Positions 14,929 to 22,588 of a stretch of DNA of 24,820 bases are shown here, in pieces; position 1 is the first letter of the stretch, and every line of letters starts with the position of its first letter. This DNA is from an uncultured Rhodospirillales bacterium. GTDB taxonomy: Bacteria; Pseudomonadota; Alphaproteobacteria; Acetobacterales; Acetobacteraceae. The position numbers were made by a program, and so were the translations under genes. Location: NCBI GenBank assembly GCA_903932545.1, contig CAIZGT010000332.1, positions 1 through 24,820 of the forward strand, read 5' to 3'. The notes under the pieces were generated by a model that saw nothing but the letters and a program-made list of their open reading frames with translations, was not told where the DNA came from and did not search any database.

Positions 14929-16251
14929 CTAAAGCGCCACTCTCAGTGTCAGCATGAAGCGATTGGAGTCAAAGCTGGGGCCAGTGACCCCTTGGCTGGT
15001 GCTGCCGCCAGACCGACGGCCGGTGAAATCGTAACTGCCAACCAACTGCAAATTGCGGTTGATCAGCCATGTCGCACTGGCGCCAACGCGGTAAAGGCTC
15101 TGGCTGCCGTGGCCCTGGCTATAATCATCCTGGTAGATCCCAGCGCGGCCCTGAAGCAGAATGTTGCGCTGCAACTCATGGTCGATGCGTGCGATCAGGG
15201 CGGTTTCGGTGAAGGCGGCCACGGTTTCATCCGCCGAATCTTGAACGTGGCGGGTGAGCAATCCAGTGAGCGTGGTCAGCCCGTTGGGATTCCAAATGAC
15301 CGCTGTCTCAACGGTTGGCGCTTGGATGGTTTTGTATTGGCCACTGCGGAAGCTGCGGTTTTCATAGCCCGCCAAAACCCGGAAACGCCAGGTGCTGTCG
15401 GCATCATAATCGATCCCGGCCAACACTGAGGCGTCATTAAAATTGCGCTTTGCCTGAAGTGGGGCGGCATTGGAGTAGTCGGCCACCGCGTCTCGCACCA
15501 CCAGCACCACATTGCGCCGAGGCGCCAATTCATAGCCCACCGTCAGACTTGGCATCGCCACATCGCGGTTGCGGAAGGTCTGCAGGTAGCGCGCGCCGTT
15601 CACACCGCCGTTGTCATAGTCGAACCGCGAGAGCGAAATACCCGGCTGTAGATACCAGCGATTGAACATTGCCTTATACGCGGCACGAAACACATCAATG
15701 CGATATTCGAGCGGTGAACCGAGTTGCGGTGCCTCCAGATCGCGTGGCGTTTGGTTGAGCGTCAAATGGTCGTAACTGGCGCTCAGTTGATCGCGGTCAA
15801 TCGTGTAGGCCCCACCAACGCTTGCCGTCCAATTGGTGTAGGATTGACTGTTGCGGCTCACGAACCGGAAATCATCAACCGATACCACCGCCCTCGCGGT
15901 CGCGTCCGAGTGATCATAATCGGCGCGCAGCACCGCATTGGTCTCCACCAATGTCGAGCCGCTGCCCGATTTGGTGCCCAATATATTGTCGTCATATCCC
16001 ACCGACTCACGCAGTTCAGGGTGCAGCAAGAAACTGCCGAACCGCATCCCAAGGCTGTCATAATCTGGACGGCGCCGGGAGAGCACCGTCACGCCTGCCT
16101 CGTTGGCTGTGCCCGGGATGTCGGTTGTAATCAGTTGATCGAGCAATTGCGCATGGGCTGTCGGCGCGAGTGGCAGCAGCAGGGGCAACGCGAGTAGTGC
16201 AGAATTCGTTTCAGAAAACAATCGGCGGAGTCGTAACAAAACCTGAACCAT
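14929..16251 (-). CDS. Outer-membrane beta-barrel protein (BBP2-like)
   Basis: A 440-residue outer-membrane protein. The signal peptide (ALLALPLLLPLAP then TAHA) is cleaved near A34. The mature part alternates polar and aromatic residues in beta-strand fashion, with landmarks LHPELRESVGYDDNIL (about 76-91), repeated D-Y/aromatic turns, and a C-terminal strand RFMLTLRVAL. This fits the putative beta-barrel porin 2 group (PF10082-like) found in EPS loci. It may form or assist the outer-membrane exit for the polymer, which the short OPX protein cannot complete alone; this is inferred. ATG 16251 has GAGG 8 nt upstream. It is transcribed alone, divergently from the Cys-rich / Wzy pair. Confidence 0.82.
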   Translation of the reverse strand: MVQVLLRLRRLFSETNSALLALPLLLPLAPTAHAQLLDQLITTDIPGTANEAGVTVLSRRRPDYDSLGMRFGSFLLHPELRESVGYDDNILGTKSGSGSTLVETNAVLRADYDHSDATARAVVSVDDFRFVSRNSQSYTNWTASVGGAYTIDRDQLSASYDHLTLNQTPRDLEAPQLGSPLEYRIDVFRAAYKAMFNRWYLQPGISLSRFDYDNGGVNGARYLQTFRNRDVAMPSLTVGYELAPRRNVVLVVRDAVADYSNAAPLQAKRNFNDASVLAGIDYDADSTWRFRVLAGYENRSFRSGQYKTIQAPTVETAVIWNPNGLTTLTGLLTRHVQDSADETVAAFTETALIARIDHELQRNILLQGRAGIYQDDYSQGHGSQSLYRVGASATWLINRNLQLVGSYDFTGRRSGGSTSQGVTGPSFDSNRFMLTLRVAL

Positions 16252-16426
16252 TTTCGGATCCTCGCCGCTGAGTTCATAATATTAATGACCAATCAAGCTA
16301 CTAAATTCGTGCATTTTTGTCCGAACTAAAGCATTTTGATTCGTGTTAGGCGAGCTGCGCCGCTGTGGCGATTTTGCAGATATCTGCATATGTTGCATGT
16401 TTAACAAAATAATTTGGGCAATTTCA
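16252..16426. promoter_or_regulatory. Divergent promoter region with 14-bp palindrome
   Basis: A 175-bp AT-rich gap between the barrel gene and the Cys-rich gene. It contains a perfect palindrome TGCAGATATCTGCA (16375-16388) about 40 bp upstream of the start at 16427, followed by TGTTGCATG. No convincing -35/-10 pair was found. Confidence 0.45.
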
Positions 16427-16714
16427 ATGTTCAATTCCTTCGGTAAATACTCACGCCGCAGTCTGCATGCGTCGGCCCTGCTGTTGTCGTTGGGCATCCC
16501 GGCGGTGGCGCAGGCGCCCGCCGAGCCGAGCAAAACCGAAAATGAGCGGCATGTGGTCCGCGACTGCAAAGCGGATTTCGCGCGGTTCTGCGCGAAGCAG
16601 CCAGACAAAACCGTGAGCGGGCGGGATCAGGCAACGTGTCTGAAATACTACAAAGCCGATTTAGCGCCCACCTGCCGAACTGCGGTGAGTGCCGTGGTTG
16701 CACCCAAATCCTAA
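16427..16714 (+). CDS. Small secreted Cys-rich protein
   Basis: A 95-residue exported protein. Signal peptide residues are about 10-28 (SLHASALLLSLGIPAVAQA). The mature part has four Cys (47, 55, 71, 83) in the pattern DCKADFARFC, then QATCLKYYKADLAPTC, which resembles the bacterial form of the Cys-rich GLG1-type repeat and predicts two disulfides. ATG 16427 was chosen so that the protein begins just before the signal; an upstream frame to 16343 adds 28 residues without export features. Only a weak ribosome site is seen. The Wzy gene starts 15 bp after its stop, so the two are probably co-transcribed. A periplasmic role alongside the polymerase is guesswork. Confidence 0.72.
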   Translation: MFNSFGKYSRRSLHASALLLSLGIPAVAQAPAEPSKTENERHVVRDCKADFARFCAKQPDKTVSGRDQATCLKYYKADLAPTCRTAVSAVVAPKS

Positions 16715-16729
16715 AGGACCACCGCAAAC

Positions 16730-17986
16730 ATGGCCGCAGCCCCGCAACTTACCGGCCAGCCCGCCACCGTCATCGCGGTCCCCAAGGCCCGCGTGCAGTC
16801 TGAGCAGGTCCTCTATTTGAGTGCGGCGATCATGGCGATGTCGATGCTGTTGCAACGCTTTGGCCTGCCATTTGGCGGGCAAAGCATCAGCTTGGTTGGG
16901 CCGCTGGGGCTGTTGGTATTTGCCGCGTTTTTGTTGCGGGGCACGCTCGCCTTGGATCGCAAACGGGTGATTTTGTATCTCGCACTGGTCACCTGTGCGG
17001 TCCTTGGCATTGCGTGGCGTGCAGCAGGCTTGGGCTGGACGGGCGGAGAGGCGAGCAGTAATTCACTGCTGCAATTTCTGGTTCTCACCAGCGTCGCCAT
17101 GCTCACCTTCGCCGAGCCGGTGGATGAGACGCGGTTTTTCCGCGCCATCAACCAATTGTTCTTACTGATCGCACTCGCGGGCATGCTGCAATTTGCAGCG
17201 CAGTTTGTGGGGGTGCGGCTGTTCTCCTTCACCGGATTGCTGCCCGATGCAGCGTTGTTTGAGCAGGGCTACCACCTCGAAATCCCGGTCGGCGTTGGCG
17301 ATTTGCTGAAATCGAACGGGTTTTTCCTGGTCGAGCCTTCGGTATTTTCACAAGTGATGGCGTTGGCATTGATCATCGAATTGCTCGCGTTGCGCCGCCC
17401 GCTCTACTTGGCGGCCTTTGCAGCCGGGCTGTTGCTGGCATTTTCCGGCACCGGATGGATTGTGATTGCCACCTTCGTCATCACCGCCCCGCTCGGCATG
17501 GGCAGGCGCGGGTTGATGTTGGCTGCCGTGGTTGTGGCGCTGTTGTTGGCATTGGCAGGGCTTGCGGCGGTGCTCGCCCCGGATGTGATGGCGGTGTTTC
17601 AGGCGCGCCTGGACGAGATTTCCACTCCGGGCACCAGCGGCCATCTGCGCTTCATCACCCCGTTCTGGCTGCTGGGCGACGTGTTCACCGCATCGCCATC
17701 CGCCGCCTTGATTGGCATCGGCAGCGGGGCGGCCGAGCGGTTGACGATGCCGTATGAATACAACGTCAACACGCCGATCAAGATTGCCCTTGAATACGGC
17801 GTGCCCGCGCTGGTGGCTTACGTTCTGCTGTTCGCGATGGCGCGACGGACCGCGCTGCAATCCGCATTGGCGCTGCCCGCCATCGTGTTGTTTTTCTTCA
17901 CCGGCGGGTATCAGCAATTCCCGCCGATGATCTTCATGGTGTTGCTGCTGATATCGATTGCCCGATTGGCCCCGGCGCATCGTTAA
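16730..17986 (+). CDS. Wzy-like polysaccharide polymerase / O-antigen ligase family
   Basis: A 418-residue inner-membrane protein with about ten hydrophobic helices. It would polymerise the lipid-linked repeat units on the periplasmic face. The large loop in the C-terminal third carries ARLDEISTPGTSGHLRFI and then GIGSGAAERL and NTPIKIALEYGVPALVAY, matching the Wzy_C/O-antigen ligase pattern, where an Arg in each periplasmic loop matters. The start ATG 16730 follows AAAGGA at about 11 nt. Its last 53 bp overlap the 3' end of the convergent GT4 gene. A ligase is possible by homology, but the EPS context and the adjacent Wzc and Wzx favour a polymerase. Confidence 0.85.
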   Translation: MAAAPQLTGQPATVIAVPKARVQSEQVLYLSAAIMAMSMLLQRFGLPFGGQSISLVGPLGLLVFAAFLLRGTLALDRKRVILYLALVTCAVLGIAWRAAGLGWTGGEASSNSLLQFLVLTSVAMLTFAEPVDETRFFRAINQLFLLIALAGMLQFAAQFVGVRLFSFTGLLPDAALFEQGYHLEIPVGVGDLLKSNGFFLVEPSVFSQVMALALIIELLALRRPLYLAAFAAGLLLAFSGTGWIVIATFVITAPLGMGRRGLMLAAVVVALLLALAGLAAVLAPDVMAVFQARLDEISTPGTSGHLRFITPFWLLGDVFTASPSAALIGIGSGAAERLTMPYEYNVNTPIKIALEYGVPALVAYVLLFAMARRTALQSALALPAIVLFFFTGGYQQFPPMIFMVLLLISIARLAPAHR

Positions 17987-19157
17987 CCAACGCGTAGAGC
18001 GCCTCGCGCATGTCCGGTCTGGCGCCAGCCGCGCGATAAACCGCCTCGGTTCCGCGCGCGATCTCCTGCCAAGGCGGCACCAATGCCGCGCGAATTCGCG
18101 CCTGTTTCGCGCATTCGGCGGCAAAGGCGCGGTCAGCAATCAGATGTTGCATCGCTTGGCTGAGTGCTCCCACATCGTCCGGTGGCACCAAATGCCCCTC
18201 GCGGCCGTCGAGCAAGGTTTCGCCAAAGCTGCCGAGGCGGGAGGCCACCACTGGGCGACCGCGCGCTAGGGCCAGAAACAACACGCCGCTGGCCTCGATT
18301 TCGCGATAGGGGAACACTGCCACAACGCCCGGCCCGAACAGCGCACCCACCTCCTCGTCGCGCACAAACCGCGGCTCGATGCTCACGCCGTCCGCAATGC
18401 CCGATACTAAGGCCAAGGCGTGCAGCGGGGCGAGGTCCATATAAGGTTTGCCAACGATGCGAATATGCGCCTGGTCGCGCAAATTCTTGGGCAAGCAGGC
18501 GAAAGCCCGGATCAACAGGTCCGCCCCCTTATAGTGTTTGATTTTGCCAAACAGCGTGAAGGTCAGGCGGCCGGTCATCGGATCGGCTGGCCCTGCCACA
18601 GGCTCGGTCAACAGCCCATGCGGCAACACCATCACGCGCTCTGGCGCGATGCCTTGCGCGAGCAGGCGGGCTTGCCCCTGTTCAGTGTGCACGATCAGAC
18701 GCGCAAACTTGCTTAAGCAATTCTGGTAGCCAAGGCTTTGCAAGCGCGAACTCGGCGCACCATTGAACGGGTCGGTGTCATGCACCGTCAGCACCAGCGG
18801 CGCGATCCGCGCCAATGCGTCAAGCGTCAGCTGGTCCACCAGCGGCAGCGCCAACCACTGAAAATGAATCACATCCGGCCTTTCCCGCCGCAACCGCCGC
18901 ACCAAAGCGCGCATCGACCACGCATGATCCACGCCCTTGATGCCAAGCCGCAAGGCAGAGGGCAGCGCCGCAACGATGCGGTGGTTGCTCAGGCGATAGA
19001 AATCCTCTGCCAGATTTGCCCCCCCTGTGGCACCGTCATGCGCCCCGGCGCGGCGACCATGCAGGGTGACTGCGTGCCCATTGCCCTGTAATCCACCAAG
19101 CAATGCGCGGTCATACGGCAACGTGAACAGCGATGGATCGATGATAGAAATGCGCAT
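17934..19157 (-). CDS. Family 4 glycosyltransferase
   Basis: A 407-residue GT-B retaining transferase acting on the EPS lipid-linked intermediate in the cytoplasm. The N-terminal Rossmann half includes RPDVIHFQWLALPLVDQL (93-110) and LVLTVHDTDPFNG (121-133). The C-terminal donor half includes ERVMVLPHG (173-181), TLFGKIKHYKGADLLIRAF (201-219) and the signature REIEASGVLFLALARGRPVVAS (285-306), whose E288 follows the E-x7-E pattern region. The frame extends upstream to 19544, but that part is antisense of the GT2 gene. ATG 19157 shares one base with the upstream TGA (TGATG), so the genes are translationally coupled. The 3' end overlaps Wzy by 53 bp. Confidence 0.9.
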   Translation of the reverse strand: MRISIIDPSLFTLPYDRALLGGLQGNGHAVTLHGRRAGAHDGATGGANLAEDFYRLSNHRIVAALPSALRLGIKGVDHAWSMRALVRRLRRERPDVIHFQWLALPLVDQLTLDALARIAPLVLTVHDTDPFNGAPSSRLQSLGYQNCLSKFARLIVHTEQGQARLLAQGIAPERVMVLPHGLLTEPVAGPADPMTGRLTFTLFGKIKHYKGADLLIRAFACLPKNLRDQAHIRIVGKPYMDLAPLHALALVSGIADGVSIEPRFVRDEEVGALFGPGVVAVFPYREIEASGVLFLALARGRPVVASRLGSFGETLLDGREGHLVPPDDVGALSQAMQHLIADRAFAAECAKQARIRAALVPPWQEIARGTEAVYRAAGARPDMREALYALVNDAPGPIGQSISAATP

Positions 19158-20332
19158 CAGGCGGTTACCTCCGGCGAAACCGCAGGAGCGAGGCGTGATG
19201 AACCCGGCGGGCTCCAAGTTTGGAAGCGTTGGCCGCGCACCGAATACCAAACGCCAATTCCGGTTGCCACAAACGCCGAGAGGATCGAGCGCACCGCCAA
19301 AATCGGCCCGCGCGTTGCTGTCGCCAACAGGATCGCAGCCAGCAAACCAACGCCGACCACCACGGCCAAAACCGTCCATGCCTGCGCCAACACCAAGCCC
19401 GCGATGAGCGTAAAGGCGCTTGCCGCCAGCAGGTAGATCACCAGCCAGCGCAGCAATTTGTGTGAGACGTATTTGTATTGATCGATCAGCCCCAACCGCC
19501 GCAATTTCGGGCTCAAGGCGCGATGGACATTGAACGCCTGGCACGCGATGCGGATCTTGCGACGGAACTCTTCCTGCGGCTGCGACACCCCATCTTCAAA
19601 CGCATGCGCCTGCGCCGCGCGCACCACGCGGCCGCCATTGCACAGCACCATCAGCGAGACATACATATCGTCAATCAAATCCGCCGGTGGCGCGCGATGG
19701 CTTGAACGACGCAGCGCAAAGATCGAACCATCCGCCCCGATGATCGACCCGCTGACACTTTCCAACCGTTTAATCTGCTCCTCCAGCCGCCAATACAGCG
19801 ATCCGGTGGCAGCCGTCGCATTGCCGTCAGACGCGCCATAACGCAGATGGCCACACACCAAGCCGATACCGGGGTCGGCAAATGGGGCCAACAAATGGTC
19901 AATTGCGTCAGGCGCAAACATCACGTTGGCATCACTGAACACCAAGCATTCAGCATCCGTCATGCCGACCAACAGGTTCATCCCATGGGTTTTGCCCATG
20001 CGTTGCGGCGAGTTGATCACGCTCAGTTCGGGGTAATATCCGCCGAGAATCTCTGCCGTGCGGTCGCTTGCGGCATCGACGTAAACCAGGATTTCCATGT
20101 GCGGATACGAAGCCCGCAACGCCAGCATGTTCTCCACCTTGGCGCGGATCACCTTCTCCTCGTTATAGGCACACACGCACAGCGCCACACTGCGCGGCGG
20201 TTGACCGCGCCTGAACGGGCGGCGGCGCAGACGGGCCAACGCCATCAGGCTCAGCGGATAGGAGGTGAAAGGGTGAAGTGCGAGCGCCAGCAGCATCACA
20301 CTCGCGGCGATCAGCCAAAAACTTACGGACAT
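19157..20332 (-). CDS. Membrane-associated family 2 glycosyltransferase
   Basis: A 391-residue processive-type or EPS GT2. An N-terminal helix (5-20) anchors it. The GT-A domain shows ALCVCAYNEEKVI (50-62), the DASDR-like turn VDAASDRTAEIL (85-96), the metal motif SDANVMF (133-139; D134, N136), the LIDDMY acid motif (219-224) and QPQEEFRRKIR (251-261), which replaces QxxRW. Two or three C-terminal helices (about 295-350) follow. It adds a sugar at the inner membrane; beta linkages are typical of the family. It starts 39 bp after the Wzc-like gene and is coupled to the GT4 by TGATG. Confidence 0.9.
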   Translation of the reverse strand: MSVSFWLIAASVMLLALALHPFTSYPLSLMALARLRRRPFRRGQPPRSVALCVCAYNEEKVIRAKVENMLALRASYPHMEILVYVDAASDRTAEILGGYYPELSVINSPQRMGKTHGMNLLVGMTDAECLVFSDANVMFAPDAIDHLLAPFADPGIGLVCGHLRYGASDGNATAATGSLYWRLEEQIKRLESVSGSIIGADGSIFALRRSSHRAPPADLIDDMYVSLMVLCNGGRVVRAAQAHAFEDGVSQPQEEFRRKIRIACQAFNVHRALSPKLRRLGLIDQYKYVSHKLLRWLVIYLLAASAFTLIAGLVLAQAWTVLAVVVGVGLLAAILLATATRGPILAVRSILSAFVATGIGVWYSVRGQRFQTWSPPGSSRLAPAVSPEVTA

Positions 20333-20371
20333 GTTGGTTCTCCAGCGTGATGGTGTGGCGGCGTTTTGGGA

Positions 20372-22588
20372 TCAGGCTGCGTTGATCATCACCATCGCCA
20401 AGGGTGCCGCATTGCCGTGGCTCAGCTTTGTCGCTGCCTCAAGCACGTCCGATTGCTCGGTTCGCGGGTCCACCAGCAGAACGGTGGCATCGGTGCGCAG
20501 CACCAAAGTCGCCGTGTCCGTGGCATTGGCGGCAGGGGCATCCATCACCACCAGGTCGTAATCCTGCTTGGCTTCGACCAGCAGATTTTGAAACCCGACG
20601 CTGCTGAGCAGCCGATGGCTGTTGGCGATTTTGCCGCTGACGAGCAGCAGATCGAGCGGGCTGTCAAAATCCGCCTCAATCGCATCGCGCCAGTCCATCC
20701 GGCCTTCCAGCACGTCTGAAAGCCCGTTCATGTCAGTGCTCAGCAGGCTTGCGATGGTCGGAGCGCCCAGATTGCCTTCAATCAACAGCACCCGCTCGCC
20801 ATCGGCGGCAGCTACGCGGGCGAAGGCTGCGGCAATTGAGGCAGCAGGATTGCCACGCGCTTCCACCGCATCGCTAAACACCACGCAGCGTGGTGCCTTA
20901 TTGCGCCCGATAAACCGCAACTTGGCTCGCAGCTTTCGCATCGCCTCCGCCGCCGGGCCGGTGGGCGCGGTGATCACTTGGGCAACAAGCGCCCGTCGGC
21001 CTGATGTGGTGCCTGATTGCGTGAATGAACGCGGGAAGCTCGCCAGCACCGGAAGGCCGGTGGCCCGCATCAGGTCGGGGCCAGACTCGAACACGTCCAC
21101 GCTGCTCCGGCGGGTGAAGGCAAGCAGGCAGCCGATCAGCAACCCGCTCAATCCGCCCGCGCCAGTGATCATCTTCACATTCGGCCCGGATGGGCTGCCC
21201 GGTGCCACTGCGGCGCTGAGAATGCGCACGTCTGGCGTCTCTGTCCCGCTCGGTTGCGCCACCGTCTGCTGGCCGCGTGAGAGCAGTGTTTGGTAAAGAT
21301 TGCGCCGTGTGGTGGCTTCTTGCTGCAATTCGGCGAGCTTGGCCTGCGCATTTTCGGTCTGCACCGCACCTTGGCGGGCGTCAGCAAGCTGGCGTTTGAT
21401 ATCCGCCTCTTGCTCACGCGCCACCCGCAGCTGCGCCCCCATTGATGCCACGATGCGCTGCACTTCGCCCCCAATCTGGTTGCGCGTTGCATTCAGATCG
21501 GCATTGGCCGCGCGCATCGGCGGATAATCCGCCCCATAGCGCGACGACAATTCTGCCACTCGACGAGACGCCACACTCTCTTGTTCGCGCAAACGCGAGA
21601 TGGTGGGCGAACCCAACACGCCCGCCAACGCATCCGACATGCCCTGTTTGGACAGCGTATTGGCGCGGTCCCAATTGGCTTCCAACTGCGCGCGCTCCAC
21701 ACTGGCGCGGGCTGCGGCGGAGGCCAGTTCCTCAAGCTGCTGCTGCCCCACACTGCCCGCGCGCAAGCCCACCAATTGGCTGTTGGTGCGCAGTTCGAGC
21801 ATCTGTTTTTCGATGCCCTCCACGTCGGTCTTGGCCTGTTGAATGCGCTGAAGCATCACATCATTCGCCCCGCGATTGGCGTCGATCCGCCGTGCCGCGC
21901 GGCCTTCGATGTAGGTGGCGATCAGTGTGTTCACCACATCAGCGGCCCGTTGAGGGCTTTGTGCGGTAAAGGAGGTGGAGATCACCAAGCTGCGGTTATC
22001 TTGGAACACCGCCAAAGCTTTGGTGACCTTGTCCAACACCGCCTCATTGATGCTCGCTTGGCTCAAACCGGCACTGGCGACGCTGAACGGAAGCCACGAT
22101 TCCACGTTGTGCTTGATCGCCTGCGCCGTGCCGCGAGGTTGCAGCGCCTCGTTGAATTCCGGGTCGCGGTCCAACCCCAAGCGGGTGATCACGGTTTGCA
22201 CTTGGGCGCGGGAGGTCAGCGCCTGCACTTCAGTTCGCACCCATGGCATCGGGTCAGGCGCGTTTTCACCACGCAAAGCGCCTTGTAATTCCGGGATCAC
22301 AAACCGCTCGCCCTCCACCGTGATGGCGCTGGAAGCGACGTAGGTTTTTGGTAAGGACTGCGCCAACACAAAGGCACCTCCGCCACCGATCACCGCACAT
22401 GTCCCAATCAGCCACGCGTGGTGGGCCAGCAATTTGCCAATTTGGGGCAATTGCAAAACACCGCCCTTGTCGCGCGTGTCAGGCAAGGCTGCGGCGGTGA
22501 GAGGGAGGTCCATCACTTTTTTTCCAATGCTGTTGGTTGGCCCGAAGGGGCGGGGCCCGCGTGTGGGGCTATAGGTTGGGGAGGACAT
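20372..22588 (-). CDS. Wzc/GumC-like chain-length co-polymerase with degenerate kinase domain
   Basis: A 738-residue inner-membrane polysaccharide co-polymerase that would control EPS chain length and dock on the OPX exporter. TM1 is about 57-78, the periplasmic Wzz-type domain with long coiled coil is about 80-465, TM2 is about 471-492, and the cytoplasmic BY-kinase-like domain is about 545-735. That domain keeps EAMRKLRAKLRF (548-559) and the Walker B-like YDLVVMDAP (677-685). However, Walker A reads EARGNPAAS (576-584) with no GKT/GKS Lys, and Walker A' reads VLLIEGNL instead of the usual VLLIDADL. The C-terminus lacks a Tyr cluster. It should therefore be catalytically dead. ATG 22588 overlaps the upstream TGA; ATG 22513 (GGA 9 nt upstream) is an alternative. 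Confidence 0.9.
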   Translation of the reverse strand: MSSPTYSPTRGPRPFGPTNSIGKKVMDLPLTAAALPDTRDKGGVLQLPQIGKLLAHHAWLIGTCAVIGGGGAFVLAQSLPKTYVASSAITVEGERFVIPELQGALRGENAPDPMPWVRTEVQALTSRAQVQTVITRLGLDRDPEFNEALQPRGTAQAIKHNVESWLPFSVASAGLSQASINEAVLDKVTKALAVFQDNRSLVISTSFTAQSPQRAADVVNTLIATYIEGRAARRIDANRGANDVMLQRIQQAKTDVEGIEKQMLELRTNSQLVGLRAGSVGQQQLEELASAAARASVERAQLEANWDRANTLSKQGMSDALAGVLGSPTISRLREQESVASRRVAELSSRYGADYPPMRAANADLNATRNQIGGEVQRIVASMGAQLRVAREQEADIKRQLADARQGAVQTENAQAKLAELQQEATTRRNLYQTLLSRGQQTVAQPSGTETPDVRILSAAVAPGSPSGPNVKMITGAGGLSGLLIGCLLAFTRRSSVDVFESGPDLMRATGLPVLASFPRSFTQSGTTSGRRALVAQVITAPTGPAAEAMRKLRAKLRFIGRNKAPRCVVFSDAVEARGNPAASIAAAFARVAAADGERVLLIEGNLGAPTIASLLSTDMNGLSDVLEGRMDWRDAIEADFDSPLDLLLVSGKIANSHRLLSSVGFQNLLVEAKQDYDLVVMDAPAANATDTATLVLRTDATVLLVDPRTEQSDVLEAATKLSHGNAAPLAMVMINAA

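Noticed and set aside
14790..14957. 55-codon plus-strand frame with AAAGG upstream
   Set aside because: It has no recognisable features, spans a hairpin, and runs antisense into the barrel gene.
19158..19544. N-terminal extension of the GT4 frame
   Set aside because: It is antisense-frame sequence of the GT2 gene; the natural GT4 start MRISIID is at 19157 with TGATG coupling.
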